From positions 309,607-373,606 of the forward strand of contig NZ_JAMGZK010000053.1 of the NCBI RefSeq assembly GCF_025564065.1: a stretch of DNA of 64,000 nucleotides, written 5' to 3'. Below are positions 23,383 through 29,968 of the stretch, in pieces. This DNA comes from Silvania hatchlandensis (lineage in GTDB: Bacteria > Pseudomonadota > Gammaproteobacteria > Enterobacterales > Enterobacteriaceae). The notes below the pieces were generated by a model, which searched no databases, was not told the DNA's origin, and worked only from the letters and a program-made list of their open reading frames with translations. How positions within the stretch are numbered: position 1 is the first letter of the stretch; the number at the start of each line of letters is the position of its first letter. Position numbers and translations under genes: made by a program.

Positions 23383-24411
23383 ATGTCGGATATTATTCTT
23401 GCCCGTGTTTCAGAAACTCTCGCAACCGAGCATTCTCTGGAGAGCCTGGTGCGCCAGCTGCTCGAAATGCTCGAACTGGTCACCGACATGGAGTCGACCT
23501 ACCTCACCAAAGTCGACATCAATGCCCGCCTGCAACATATCCTGTATGCCCGCAACAGCAAGCATATGCAGATCCCGGAAGGGCTGAGCGTGCCCTGGGG
23601 CGAGACACTGTGTAAACGCGCGATCGATTCTGACTGTTTTTTCAGCAACGAAGTGGCCGAACGCTGGGGAGACTGCGACGCGGCAAAAGCGCTGAACATC
23701 ACCAGCTACATGAGCATCCCGATTCATCTGGCAGATGGTTCTCTGTACGGCACCCTGTGCGCCGCCAGCAGCCGTCGACAGAATCTGAGTGAACGCGGTG
23801 AGCAGGTGTTGAAACTCTTTGCCGGACTCATTGGCCAGTACATTCATAAAGAGTCGCTGGTGCATCAGCTGCGCGAGGCCAATGCGGCGCTAATAGCCTA
23901 TTCATATACCGATGCGCTCACCGGCCTGCCGAACCGCCGGGCCATCTTTGATAATCTGAGTACCCTCTTTTCGCTGGCGCGCCATCTCAATCGCAACGCC
24001 ATTATTGCCTATATCGATCTGGATGATTTCAAGCTTATCAATGACCGTTTCGGCCATGAAACCGGCGATCAGTTTCTGGTCGAGGTGGGTAAGCGGTTGA
24101 ATGACGGACGCGGTGACGACGAGATCGTTGGTCGACTGGGTGGGGACGAATTTATGGTGGCCAGCCTCTGCAGGGATCAGCAAAGCGGGACTGACACCCC
24201 ATTAACTCTGCTAAAAACCCAGCTTAGTGCGCGGATTGCGGGGGAATACTGGCTGGGGGATGTGCACATTGTCTACCCCGGTGCCAGCCTGGGCATGGTG
24301 GAAGTGGACCCGACAATACACGATGCCGACAGCGCACTGCGGGCTGCGGATGCGGCGATGTACATTGAGAAAAAAGGCAAACGCAAAACCGCCTTTCTCA
24401 ATGTCGATTAA
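23383..24411 (+). CDS. dgcP: GAF-GGDEF diguanylate cyclase DgcP
   Basis: Makes c-di-GMP. ATG at 23383 gives 342 residues (E. coli YeaP/DgcP has 341). An N-terminal GAF domain (about 5-165, with TSYMSIPIHLADGSLYGTLC) joins a GGDEF domain with LTGLPNRRA, IDLDDFKLINDRFGHE and the active site GRLGGDEF. An RGDD lies one residue further from GGDEF than the canonical inhibitory site, so product feedback may be weak. A 5' TTG start at 23371 is possible, but AGGGGAG would then sit too close. It is followed by the tiny genes yoaK and yoaJ. Confidence 0.93.
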   Translation: MSDIILARVSETLATEHSLESLVRQLLEMLELVTDMESTYLTKVDINARLQHILYARNSKHMQIPEGLSVPWGETLCKRAIDSDCFFSNEVAERWGDCDAAKALNITSYMSIPIHLADGSLYGTLCAASSRRQNLSERGEQVLKLFAGLIGQYIHKESLVHQLREANAALIAYSYTDALTGLPNRRAIFDNLSTLFSLARHLNRNAIIAYIDLDDFKLINDRFGHETGDQFLVEVGKRLNDGRGDDEIVGRLGGDEFMVASLCRDQQSGTDTPLTLLKTQLSARIAGEYWLGDVHIVYPGASLGMVEVDPTIHDADSALRAADAAMYIEKKGKRKTAFLNVD

Positions 24412-24455
24412 CCCCGTACACTCGACGGGCTTTTTATTTCAGGACAGGTGATCGC

Positions 24456-24554
24456 ATGCGGCTTGGTATTCTCTTCCCGATCGTCATTTTTATCACGGCG
24501 GTCGTTTTTTTAACGTGGTTTTTTGTCGGCGGTTACGCAGCGCCCGGGGGATAA
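24456..24554 (+). CDS. yoaK: Small membrane protein YoaK
   Basis: A 32-residue single-helix protein beginning MRLGILFPIVIFITAV and ending FFVGGYAAPGG, nearly identical to E. coli YoaK. CAGGACAGG precedes the ATG. Function is unknown. The stop is immediately followed by the yoaJ ATG, so the two are almost certainly translated as a pair. Confidence 0.92.
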   Translation: MRLGILFPIVIFITAVVFLTWFFVGGYAAPGG

Positions 24555-24629
24555 ATGAGAAAAACAACCATTATAATGCTGATTGTCGCCATCGCGGCCG
24601 TTGTCGGCAGCCAGCTCGGCTGGTGGTAA
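24555..24629 (+). CDS. yoaJ: Small membrane protein YoaJ
   Basis: A 24-residue hydrophobic peptide starting MRKTTIIMLIVAI and ending QLGWW, corresponding to E. coli YoaJ. Its ATG abuts the yoaK TAA, with a GGGGGA ribosome site inside the yoaK 3' end. The tryptophan pair and Lys/Arg N-terminus suggest an inner-membrane orientation with the N-terminus inside (inference). Confidence 0.9.
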   Translation: MRKTTIIMLIVAIAAVVGSQLGWW

Positions 24630-24640
24630 GCCATATGAAA

Positions 24641-24666
24641 AGACCGCCAGTACTGGCGGTCTTATT
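24641..24666. terminator. Bidirectional terminator between yoaJ and yeaQ
   Basis: AGACCGCCAG/CTGGCGGTCT form a perfect ten-base-pair stem with a two-base loop. It is flanked by A on the left and T on the right, placed between convergent genes. Confidence 0.75.
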
Positions 24667-24680
24667 CACAAAAGCGTAGG

Positions 24681-24929
24681 TTAGCTTCGCACTTTACGGT
24701 AGATAAACAGCACCACCAGGGCACCAATCACCGCCACGACAAAGCTGCCGAAGTTAAAGCCATCCACCCGACCAAATCCTAACAGGGTGCTGATCCAGCC
24801 ACCGACCACGGCACCGATGATCCCCAGGATGACCGTAATAAAGAAGCCACCGCCATCTTTGCCCGGCATAATCCACTTAGCCAGAATCCCCGCAATAAGC
24901 CCAAAGATAATCCAGGATAAAATTCCCAT
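24681..24929 (-). CDS. yeaQ: GlsB/YeaQ/YmgE-family membrane protein YeaQ
   Basis: An 82-residue transglycosylase-associated family (DUF-type) membrane protein, with three hydrophobic segments and glycine-rich motifs (GIIGAVVGGWISTLLGF). The family is stress-induced in enterobacteria but biochemically undefined. AGAGGAAAACG precedes the ATG. It is the last gene of the K-12-like ~41 min block; the adjacent DNA switches to accessory sequence and then to icd. Confidence 0.93.
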   Translation of the reverse strand: MGILSWIIFGLIAGILAKWIMPGKDGGGFFITVILGIIGAVVGGWISTLLGFGRVDGFNFGSFVVAVIGALVVLFIYRKVRS

Positions 24930-25006
24930 CGTTTTCCTCTCCGTATGGTTTTTGTCATTAAATCAAGTACACACAAAGCTTAGCACAGGATTCAGAAAAG
25001 CAAGTT

Positions 25007-25022
25007 TGTGACAAACATCACA
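25007..25022. promoter_or_regulatory. Predicted CRP-binding site upstream of yeaQ and of a candidate small RNA
   Basis: TGTGA-CAAACA-TCACA is a perfect pair of CRP half-sites with six-base spacing. It lies 78 bp upstream of the yeaQ ATG on one side. Its centre is about 92-94 bp before the predicted start of the candidate small RNA on the other, a helical phase used by class I CRP promoters. The site is sequence-visible; its use is inference. Confidence 0.6.
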
Positions 25023-25073
25023 CCGAATATTTCGGAATATTACGCGAATCTGCAAGCCACATAAAAAATGGGG

Positions 25074-25102
25074 TTGCATCCTTCAATGAGAAATATTATC
25101 TT
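25074..25102 (+). promoter_or_regulatory. Predicted sigma-70 promoter of candidate small RNA
   Basis: TTGCAT (25074-25079) and TATCTT (25097-25102) are separated by exactly 17 bp, pointing toward a strong terminator about 100 bp downstream with no ORF between. Confidence 0.5.
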
Positions 25103-25108
25103 TCTCAT

Positions 25109-25202
25109 TACTGAATAGTTGAGCAAATCACTCAGGTATTCAGTACGACATTGCTCACATTGCTTCCAGTATTTCTTGCCCACGTTATGTGGGCTTTTTT
25201 TT
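25109..25202 (+). ncRNA. Candidate ~94-nt small RNA
   Basis: The predicted transcript runs from a sigma-70-like promoter (25074-25102) to a strong Rho-independent terminator: GCCCAC-GTTAT-GTGGGC followed by eight T. The interval has no plausible coding sequence on the plus strand. Length, single-stranded A/U-rich middle and T-rich tail resemble Hfq-dependent enterobacterial small RNAs. I do not recognise it as a named RNA. Confidence 0.5.
25178..25202 (+). terminator. Strong Rho-independent terminator
   Basis: A perfect six-base-pair GC-rich stem GCCCAC/GTGGGC, five-base loop and T8 tail. There is no annotated protein gene immediately upstream, which is why it suggests a small RNA. Confidence 0.85.
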
Positions 25203-25392
25203 GTCTCTTCACTGGCCCGATTTGATCGATATGCCATTTGCTATTAGGATTGTTAACACAATTCCAACATAGCAGTATTGGTTTCGATAACATGAACGTA
25301 TCCAGCAGATTCGTGATTTGTATTAACCTTGTATGTGCCAGTTCGTTAGTGGTCATTCTTTCTGACAAATTCAACTGGTTTTGATGTGAGCG

Positions 25393-25413
25393 AACCCGGC
25401 GTCCTGCCGGGTT
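25393..25413. terminator. Terminator-like hairpin
   Basis: AACCCGGC/GCCGGGTT with a five-base loop lies just beyond the stop of the minus-strand gene 25421-25684. The T tract is on the plus-strand side, so it may act in both directions. Confidence 0.6.
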
Positions 25414-25420
25414 TTACGCC

Positions 25421-25684
25421 TTAGTCATCCCCTTCTATCAAAAATCCAGCGCGGCGAATCGCCTCTTTACTGTCGTTGACGCCTGCCGCGTATCCGGCTT
25501 CGATATCGCATACCGGGCTGGCACTGGTGAAAGGAAGTTGGATTTCTTTGGCTAGCTGCTCTTTAAACTGAGTGAGTTTCTGGCGGGCGGTCAGAAGCTC
25601 AGCGGCGAGGTCGGCGAGCTGTACGGGAGTGACGTCTGACGACGCTCCTGCTGCAATATTTTGAAGCGTTGCGGTGTCGATCAT
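25421..25684 (-). CDS. Uncharacterised 87-residue protein, possibly phage-derived
   Basis: Not confidently recognised. Residues 20-50 are a predicted coiled-coil-like helix (ADLAAELLTARQKLTQFKEQ). The C-terminal AGYAAGVNDSKEAIRRAGF resembles the tail of accessory early-region phage proteins (the Ea22-like type), but this is a weak impression. The start ATG at 25684 has GAGGAACACTC upstream. It is the first gene of the accessory segment after yeaQ. Confidence 0.5.
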   Translation of the reverse strand: MIDTATLQNIAAGASSDVTPVQLADLAAELLTARQKLTQFKEQLAKEIQLPFTSASPVCDIEAGYAAGVNDSKEAIRRAGFLIEGDD

Positions 25685-26226
25685 GAGTGTTCCTCAAGTG
25701 CATCCATCACTAACAAAGTTGACGTTTAATAATCAAGTAGGTATGAACATTAACTCAGGAAAATCGCTAAGCCGTTGACCAGTATTTGTTGACCAATACA
25801 TGCATCCATGAAGGTTCAGGATATGTAACTATAGGGTTTACGATTTACTCTTGCGAAAAGGAATCGGTGCAGTCATGAGTGAAATACGCATGTCAGTAAA
25901 GAAGAGACGCGATTCGTCTATGCTATTTCTCTGTATTATCATTGTAAGGTAAACCCATAATCAATTTCCCGTTGTCATTTTGAAGAATATCAACACTTTC
26001 ATTTATTTTATCAAAGGGACTTCCGGCATCATAAATTTACGGGGTATTATTACTATAGGGCATTCACTACCGTAACACCGACCATCCTGGAATCCATATA
26101 TCACAACATATAAAATAAACCCTGTAAGATTAAAATAATCTAAGGCATGTTATTCACCCGAGCCTTTCCTTTTCCTAATGCTTCTCACTATACTGAAATG
26201 GATTATCTCAACCACTGGAGAATACC
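25685..26226. other. Gene-poor intergenic stretch
   Basis: About 540 bp with no supported gene. A 25-codon ATG ORF at 25874 has no convincing ribosome site. The sequence is AT-rich relative to the flanking core genome and holds no clear repeat. Confidence 0.5.
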
Positions 26227-26421
26227 ATGTTCACTCATTCACCCGAGACGTCTGAAAATGAATTTAAAGAAACAGTGAAAAAGTATGCTTCTAAAACCGA
26301 TGATGCGTTTCGTAGTGGGGCTCACAACATGAAGGATAAAGTTGAATCATACCCTACGACAAGCATTCTCATCGCTGTCGGCATAGGCTTCGCGTTAGGC
26401 TTTATCTCAGGAAGAAGATGA
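26227..26421 (+). CDS. ElaB/YqjD-like (DUF883-type) membrane-anchored protein
   Basis: A 64-residue protein with a charged amphipathic N-terminal half (about 10-42) and one C-terminal transmembrane helix ending GFALGFISGRR. This is the layout of the ElaB/YqjD/YgaM family, whose members are stationary-phase, tail-anchored, ribosome-associated proteins in E. coli. This copy is shorter than YqjD (~100 residues). ATG follows CACTGGAGAATACC. Family assignment rests on the terminal Gly-x3-Gly-x2-GRR pattern and layout. Confidence 0.65.
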   Translation: MFTHSPETSENEFKETVKKYASKTDDAFRSGAHNMKDKVESYPTTSILIAVGIGFALGFISGRR

Positions 26422-26700
26422 ATGTATCCGAGAGAAACATATAATAAATCAAGAAAATACATTAAGTGCATTATTCAAAACCCTAAAAAGAACAAAGTGG
26501 CTGGTTTCGGATTGAGCTTTTAAGCCCCTGAGGGCTGTAGTGAACACCGAAGACAGCTCGTGTCTCCTACCTGTTTAGGCCATAGCTTTCTCCGTGGCGT
26601 TGGAATGATGGAGCGAGTGGTAAGTCAGGTTCCACACACGGAACATTGCGCACCGTATGGCAGGTTGAGCACGGGATTGAAGGCGGTGAAAAAGAACCGA
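26422..26700. other. Non-coding stretch with possible phage debris
   Basis: No supported gene. It precedes the terminase remnant on the opposite strand, and short open frames are interrupted on both strands. Nothing in it could be identified. Confidence 0.4.
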
Positions 26701-26833
26701 TTACTTCTGCAAACCAGACTTAACTTCGTTCCCTTCCCGCCACCTCGCGCTACCGCCATACCCTGATCCTGCCAGTTCTGAATCGTGCGGACGCTGACGC
26801 AGAAAATCTCATAAAGGCGTTTTTTACTTCCAT
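26701..26833 (-). pseudogene. Lambda Nu1-type terminase small-subunit remnant
   Basis: Read from ATG at 26833 on the minus strand, the sequence encodes MEVK, loses one base in an A-run, and resumes in the next frame as RLYEIFCVSVRTIQNWQ followed by DQGMAVARGGGKG. This is the winged-helix DNA-binding N-terminus of phage lambda gpNu1 (IRTIQNWQEQGMPVLRGGGKGNEV in lambda). A second one-base shift follows GGGKG: the alternative frame continues NEV before a stop at 26701. About 42 of ~180 residues remain. It is clearly non-functional and marks a lambdoid prophage. Confidence 0.85.
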
Positions 26834-27098
26834 AGCTCGCGCCAGGCTAATGACAGGCTAAGGAAACGATAACAGGGGAATACACAGCTTGTGAGGTCTC
26901 ACCGTTCCCTTTCTTTTAGGGAGGTGTTTCAAATAAAGACGAGGAGATAGCAAGAAGAAGGACGGAAACGGCAGGTACCTGGAAATTGTCATATATAGCG
27001 CAAATCTGCGAAGTCGCCGCCCCGTAACGAGACGATATGCCGGAAAGCCCCCAAACAATAATGAATATCAATTGCATAAATGCACATGCGATGCGCAA
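26834..27098. other. Non-coding accessory stretch
   Basis: No supported gene. Short minus-strand frames exist but lack ribosome sites and family resemblance. Confidence 0.4.
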
Positions 27099-27123
27099 TA
27101 AAAAAGGCCGCTGTTGCGACCTT
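27099..27123 (-). terminator. Intrinsic terminator for the small minus-strand genes
   Basis: AAGGCCGC/GCGACCTT pair with one mismatch around a four-base loop. On the minus strand the hairpin is followed by six T. It lies 18 bp past the stop of the 27141-27314 gene. Confidence 0.7.
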
Positions 27124-27140
27124 GTCTTTAGAAGATGAGA

Positions 27141-27314
27141 TTAAAGAAGTTTAATTTTTACGTCATAACCCTCAAGACCTGTCATTGCTTCACGAGCAAC
27201 AAACTGAATTTCAGAAACTTCTTTTCCGGTTTTTTTTTGAAGTTCTGAAATTTTTTTGGCTATCAGCGCGGCAATATCTTCTTCTGCTTTTTGCGTCAGA
27301 TCTTCAACTTTCAT
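27141..27314 (-). CDS. Uncharacterised 57-residue protein
   Basis: Starts MKVEDLTQKAEEDIAALIAK and ends GLEGYDVKIKLL. An excellent AGAGG ribosome site lies five bases before the ATG, and an intrinsic terminator follows the stop. The predicted structure is a long charged helix followed by beta strands. No known family is recognised; small proteins of this kind are common in prophages. It probably shares a transcript with the 44-codon frame just upstream. Confidence 0.65.
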   Translation of the reverse strand: MKVEDLTQKAEEDIAALIAKKISELQKKTGKEVSEIQFVAREAMTGLEGYDVKIKLL

Positions 27315-27330
27315 TTTTACCTCTTCTGGT

Positions 27331-27465
27331 TCATTTACTGTTCAGGTTCTCCAGCAAGGTGACAATTATTGATGAACTGTCCTTAACCATAACTGTATAG
27401 AAATTATAGACTACCGATAATGCAGATGCTGCATGCTCATAGGATTCGCTAGCAAATTTCTTCAC
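27331..27465 (-). CDS. Possible 44-residue protein upstream of the 57-residue gene
   Basis: A GTG at 27465, with GGGG seven bases upstream, opens a frame beginning VKKFASESYEHAASALS and ending LLENLNSK. It stops 16 bp before the next gene's start. Composition looks protein-like with a hydrophobic centre. The same frame is open further upstream but there runs through a perfect terminator (27505-27539), so the upstream part is unlikely to be coding. Confidence 0.4.
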   Translation of the reverse strand: MKKFASESYEHAASALSVVYNFYTVMVKDSSSIIVTLLENLNSK

Positions 27466-27504
27466 ATGGCACCCCAACCACGTTAGTTTTGCACGCGTTG
27501 ATGG

Positions 27505-27539
27505 CAATAAAAAAGCCCCTACATATATGCAAGGGCTTT
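27505..27539 (-). terminator. Rho-independent terminator on the minus strand
   Basis: On the minus strand AAAGCCCT pairs with AGGGGCTTT around a ten-base A/T loop, and six T follow. It lies upstream of the 27331-27465 frame, so it ends a leader or small RNA rather than a protein gene. Confidence 0.8.
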
Positions 27540-27681
27540 GGCATATGGTGCCGGGTGCCTCCCGGTGAGCCTTTGGATTAACCACCCATGACCCGCAGCT
27601 TCAGTCGTTCACGATGAGCGTCAATGAAGAAGAGTCATCAGGTTAATTAGCCCCACCGCTTAGGGGGATTCACCATAATTT
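27505..27681 (-). ncRNA. Candidate ~177-nt leader or small RNA
   Basis: A promoter-like TTGTAA-N18-TATGCT (27717 down to 27688) points leftward to the terminator at 27505-27539. The transcript would contain a CCCC/GGGG hairpin, a CCGGG-AGGCA-CCCGG hairpin, and a nine-codon ORF (MVNPPKRWG) right at its start. The structure recalls attenuated leaders or type I antitoxin/toxin RNAs, but no known family is recognised. Confidence 0.4.
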
Positions 27682-27769
27682 AATGCTAGCATAAGATGTG
27701 CGCACTTACTGTTACAAATCTATTAAACCTCGCTTGAAGCACATAATTTTATTTTTAATTAACCCGGAT

Positions 27770-28033
27770 TTACATTGGCAACAGAAATTTATTTACTGCG
27801 TTTTCAACCTCATCCAGGCAAAGTTCCCTATCAGAAGCGACATATATTTCAATTTGATCATCTGTAACTGAATGAATCCCGGCAAGCGATATTGGAAGAT
27901 AAACCTCTTCACCGTTAGGGTAGTTTCGCTTAATGGCAGTTACACCCTTCAGATTCCGAATAGTCTCTGCAGATTGTGAATTAAAGAAGACTATAACTTT
28001 TATATTAATTCTCTTGATGCCGGATCGAACGGA
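27770..28033 (-). pseudogene. 87-codon open frame lacking a start codon
   Basis: Between a stop at 28034 and the stop at 27770 the minus strand is open and protein-like: KVIVFFNSQSAETIRNLKG early on, later GVTAIKRNYPNGEEVYLP and ending NAVNKFLLPM. No ATG, GTG or TTG lies near the natural N-terminus, so it is likely a 5'-truncated gene. The family is not recognised. Confidence is limited because a second open frame runs on the other strand over part of it. Confidence 0.4.
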
Positions 28034-28098
28034 TTAATCCGCCATATCCTTGAAAAATATGCTAGCCCGCGAAGACTCTACTCGCTAACACAAGAAGT

Positions 28099-28124
28099 AA
28101 AGGCCATGTGTCCACATGGCCTTT
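28099..28124. terminator. Perfect 12-bp palindrome
   Basis: AAAGGCCATGTG and CACATGGCCTTT are perfect complements separated by only TC. T tracts on both sides are short, so it is either a weak bidirectional terminator or a protein-binding palindrome. Confidence 0.5.
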
Positions 28125-28189
28125 GGTTAATATTGTTTATCGGCCGTGGCATTTTACTCTGGTGCTATCCTGAGGAGTTATGCATTGAC

Positions 28190-28480
28190 CTAAAAACAAT
28201 AATCTCTTCCTTAATTTTTCTTATCAAGGCATTGACTATTTAAGTGTAGCTTATTTTGCCATAATAATTTCGATTGAAATTTAAAAAACGTATAATCAAC
28301 AATTTAATGCGTAAACAAACTAACAATACCCACATATTGAGCACAATCAACCACCAACACACTTAGATATTATTCACAAAAATATATTAACTAATAACCA
28401 CCATTATATTTAATAAAAAATAATTAACAGGATAAATCCCATTAACTACATAAAAAATCTTAATCAATACTTATAACGCC
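28190..28480. other. AT-rich non-coding segment
   Basis: Strongly AT-rich run with no ORF on either strand, unlike the GC-rich flanking core genome. Such segments in enterobacterial accessory DNA are typically bound by H-NS. No repeat unit is apparent. Confidence 0.55.
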
Positions 28481-28690
28481 ATAATGATGGCCGCCCGCAG
28501 ATGAGCGTTGGACTGGCTAGCCATCTTCATCAGGGCGAGTTACAACGCGGTAGCCCCACATGCACGCTTCATGCAATTTGTTTCGTGCGCGCGATCGACA
28601 AACTATGTTGCTATCTTACGTAATAGCGCATCATGATTATCCCCTATGAGGGTTAAGCCATTACGAGGGTTCTGCCCATGGTGAGGGCTA

Positions 28691-28713
28691 TAAAAAACCG
28701 CCCAGAGGCGGTT
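28691..28713 (-). terminator. Intrinsic terminator of the zinc-ribbon gene
   Basis: AACCGCC/GGCGGTT with a four-base loop, followed on the minus strand by six T, about 20 bp past the stop of the 28734-28898 gene. It is nearly identical to the hairpin at 29324-29348. Confidence 0.85.
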
Positions 28714-28733
28714 ATATTCAGCAGATCAGCATA

Positions 28734-28898
28734 TTATCTGTGAATGACAAACAGTGATTTGCATCGCGGGCAGAGCAACGGCAGCTCCTGCCGTACTTTT
28801 GTGGACGGTTGATGAGAGTTATGACCGCATATCGGGCAAGTTACTGTTGTTTTGGTCGCCGCTTCAACGCGTTTAAGTGCGTATTCGAAGAATGACAT
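28734..28898 (-). CDS. Small zinc-ribbon protein, YnfU-like
   Basis: A 54-residue protein starting MSFFEYALKRVEAATK. Two CxxC knuckles (CPICGH and CPRCKS) are 26 residues apart, a typical zinc ribbon, and it ends SLFVIHR. The start has GAGAGG nine bases upstream and a terminator follows the stop, so it looks intact and expressed as a single gene. The size and layout resemble the prophage-encoded YnfU zinc-binding proteins of E. coli; the exact role is unknown. Confidence 0.65.
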   Translation of the reverse strand: MSFFEYALKRVEAATKTTVTCPICGHNSHQPSTKVRQELPLLCPRCKSLFVIHR

Positions 28899-28954
28899 AA
28901 TTCTTAACCTCTCTAAGAGTGAGGTCTATCATACCACAACTGGCTATTTTTTAA

Positions 28955-29160
28955 TCACTGACAACCATCGCCGTAGCACTTAATCACCGAGTTAATAATC
29001 TGCTGCCGATTCTCGGGTGTTGCCGTAATAAATTCGTTTGAAACAAGCCCACCAGCACCCGTAGGTGAGCTTTTGCATGGCTGCCACTCCCGAATCATGC
29101 CGTTCAGTTTGTCACCCCGGTTCGTCTCTACTCCACGTTAGCTATATCCAGGGCGTGAGT
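28955..29160 (-). pseudogene. Degenerate phage-type gene fragment
   Basis: The minus-strand frame reads ATHALDIANVE, then stops in a five-base insertion (GTAGA). It resumes as TNRGDKLNGMIREWQPC followed by KSSPTGAGGLVSNEF, and ends VIKCYGDGCQ. The two parts join smoothly if the insertion is removed. The family is not certain; position and style suggest a phage gene. Upstream to 29320 a further ribosome-site-plus-ATG followed by stops suggests the decayed 5' part. Confidence 0.45.
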
Positions 29161-29323
29161 GGCAATCACGCAGCGTCACTGGTGCTTCTTTTCTAATCAA
29201 CCCTCACCAGATGCAAAGCAGGCTCTCTTCATGGCGACTCTGGCGCAGTTCATTACCCTGCGATTGCCGCCTTTCGGTTGCTGCGGCCTGTCTGCTTTAT
29301 TGCTTCATTACTTTCTCCTGGCA

Positions 29324-29348
29324 ATAAAAAACCGCCCGGAGGCGGTTT
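29324..29348 (-). terminator. Intrinsic terminator
   Basis: AAACCGCC/GGCGGTTT with a four-base loop and a run of T on the minus strand, just past the stop of the 29356-29607 gene. Confidence 0.85.
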
Positions 29349-29355
29349 GAGAGGT

Positions 29356-29607
29356 TTATTTGCTGGGTGTATAGCAATTTATCAAAACAGTTTGGAAATC
29401 TGACAGAGACATACTTTCTGTTATCTTTCCTGTTACAGCTATTTTCATTCTACCCATGACATCCAACCCACCGATGTATCTTACATCGCAAGACACCGCA
29501 GTGCTGTTTTTGAGATAATCTATGAGCTTACAAATAAACTCTTCCTTGCCATAAACCGCAAAACAACATTTTCCACAAAGCATACCTTCTAACCTTCCCT
29601 CAAGCAT
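29356..29607 (-). CDS. Uncharacterised 83-residue protein
   Basis: Begins MLEGRLEGMLCGKCCFAVYG and has GAGGGG seven bases before the ATG. An internal start at 29583 (MLCGKCC) is also possible, with GGAAGG upstream. A terminator directly follows the stop. A CxxCC cluster near the N-terminus might bind metal. No family is recognised; the setting is phage-derived accessory DNA. Confidence 0.5.
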   Translation of the reverse strand: MLEGRLEGMLCGKCCFAVYGKEEFICKLIDYLKNSTAVSCDVRYIGGLDVMGRMKIAVTGKITESMSLSDFQTVLINCYTPSK

Positions 29608-29749
29608 TTCATGGCCCCTCAGGAAAAAGGTTTTATGATTGTAGTTGAACGCCAGGTTTACCTACCATATTTAAGGGGTATTTTTATCATTCGTAATTTA
29701 AGCTGCATTTATCACGCCCATCCGCAGAACGTAAGTGAGAGATAATTCC

Positions 29750-29887
29750 AAAGAGGCTCAACACGCAGGTGAAGTTCCCCCTGTATGGGCAACGCTATGT
29801 TGCTGGCATTGGTAACCGATCAGCGGCTGGGGGATGTTTCGAGGATGAAGTTTAGCGATGTCTGGGACGATCACCTGCACAACAGGT
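29750..29887 (+). pseudogene. Prophage tyrosine integrase remnant beside icd
   Basis: The plus strand encodes KEAQHAGEVPPVW and, after a frameshift, MGNAMLLALVTDQRLGDV then SRMKFSDVWDDHLH. This matches the catalytic core of lambdoid tyrosine integrases, where the pattern is A-M-x-LALVTGQR-x-GD-x-x-x-MKWSDI and the Arg of QR is the first catalytic arginine. Only about 45 codons survive. It is oriented toward the icd 3' end, the arrangement seen for intE of e14 and int of phage 21, both of which integrate in icd. Confidence 0.8.
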
Positions 29888-29940
29888 TTTTGATTTGGGG
29901 TTGTTATAACTAATTTTATAACCGTTCGAAAGCTAATAAT

Positions 29941-29968
29941 AAAAAACGGGAACCATCAGGCTCCCGTT
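29941..29968 (-). terminator. Intrinsic terminator of icd
   Basis: ACGGGA/TCCCGT with a ten-base loop, followed on the minus strand by six T, 23 bp past the icd stop. Confidence 0.75.

Noticed and set aside
25874..25951. 25-codon plus-strand ORF (MSEIRMSVKK...)
   Set aside because: No convincing ribosome site, no known family and no terminator; probably chance.
26560..26766. 68-codon plus-strand frame
   Set aside because: It is antisense to the Nu1-type terminase remnant and lacks protein-like features.
27331..27585. Full 84-codon minus-strand frame
   Set aside because: The upstream third runs through a perfect terminator with T6, so only the part from GTG 27465 is kept as a possible gene.
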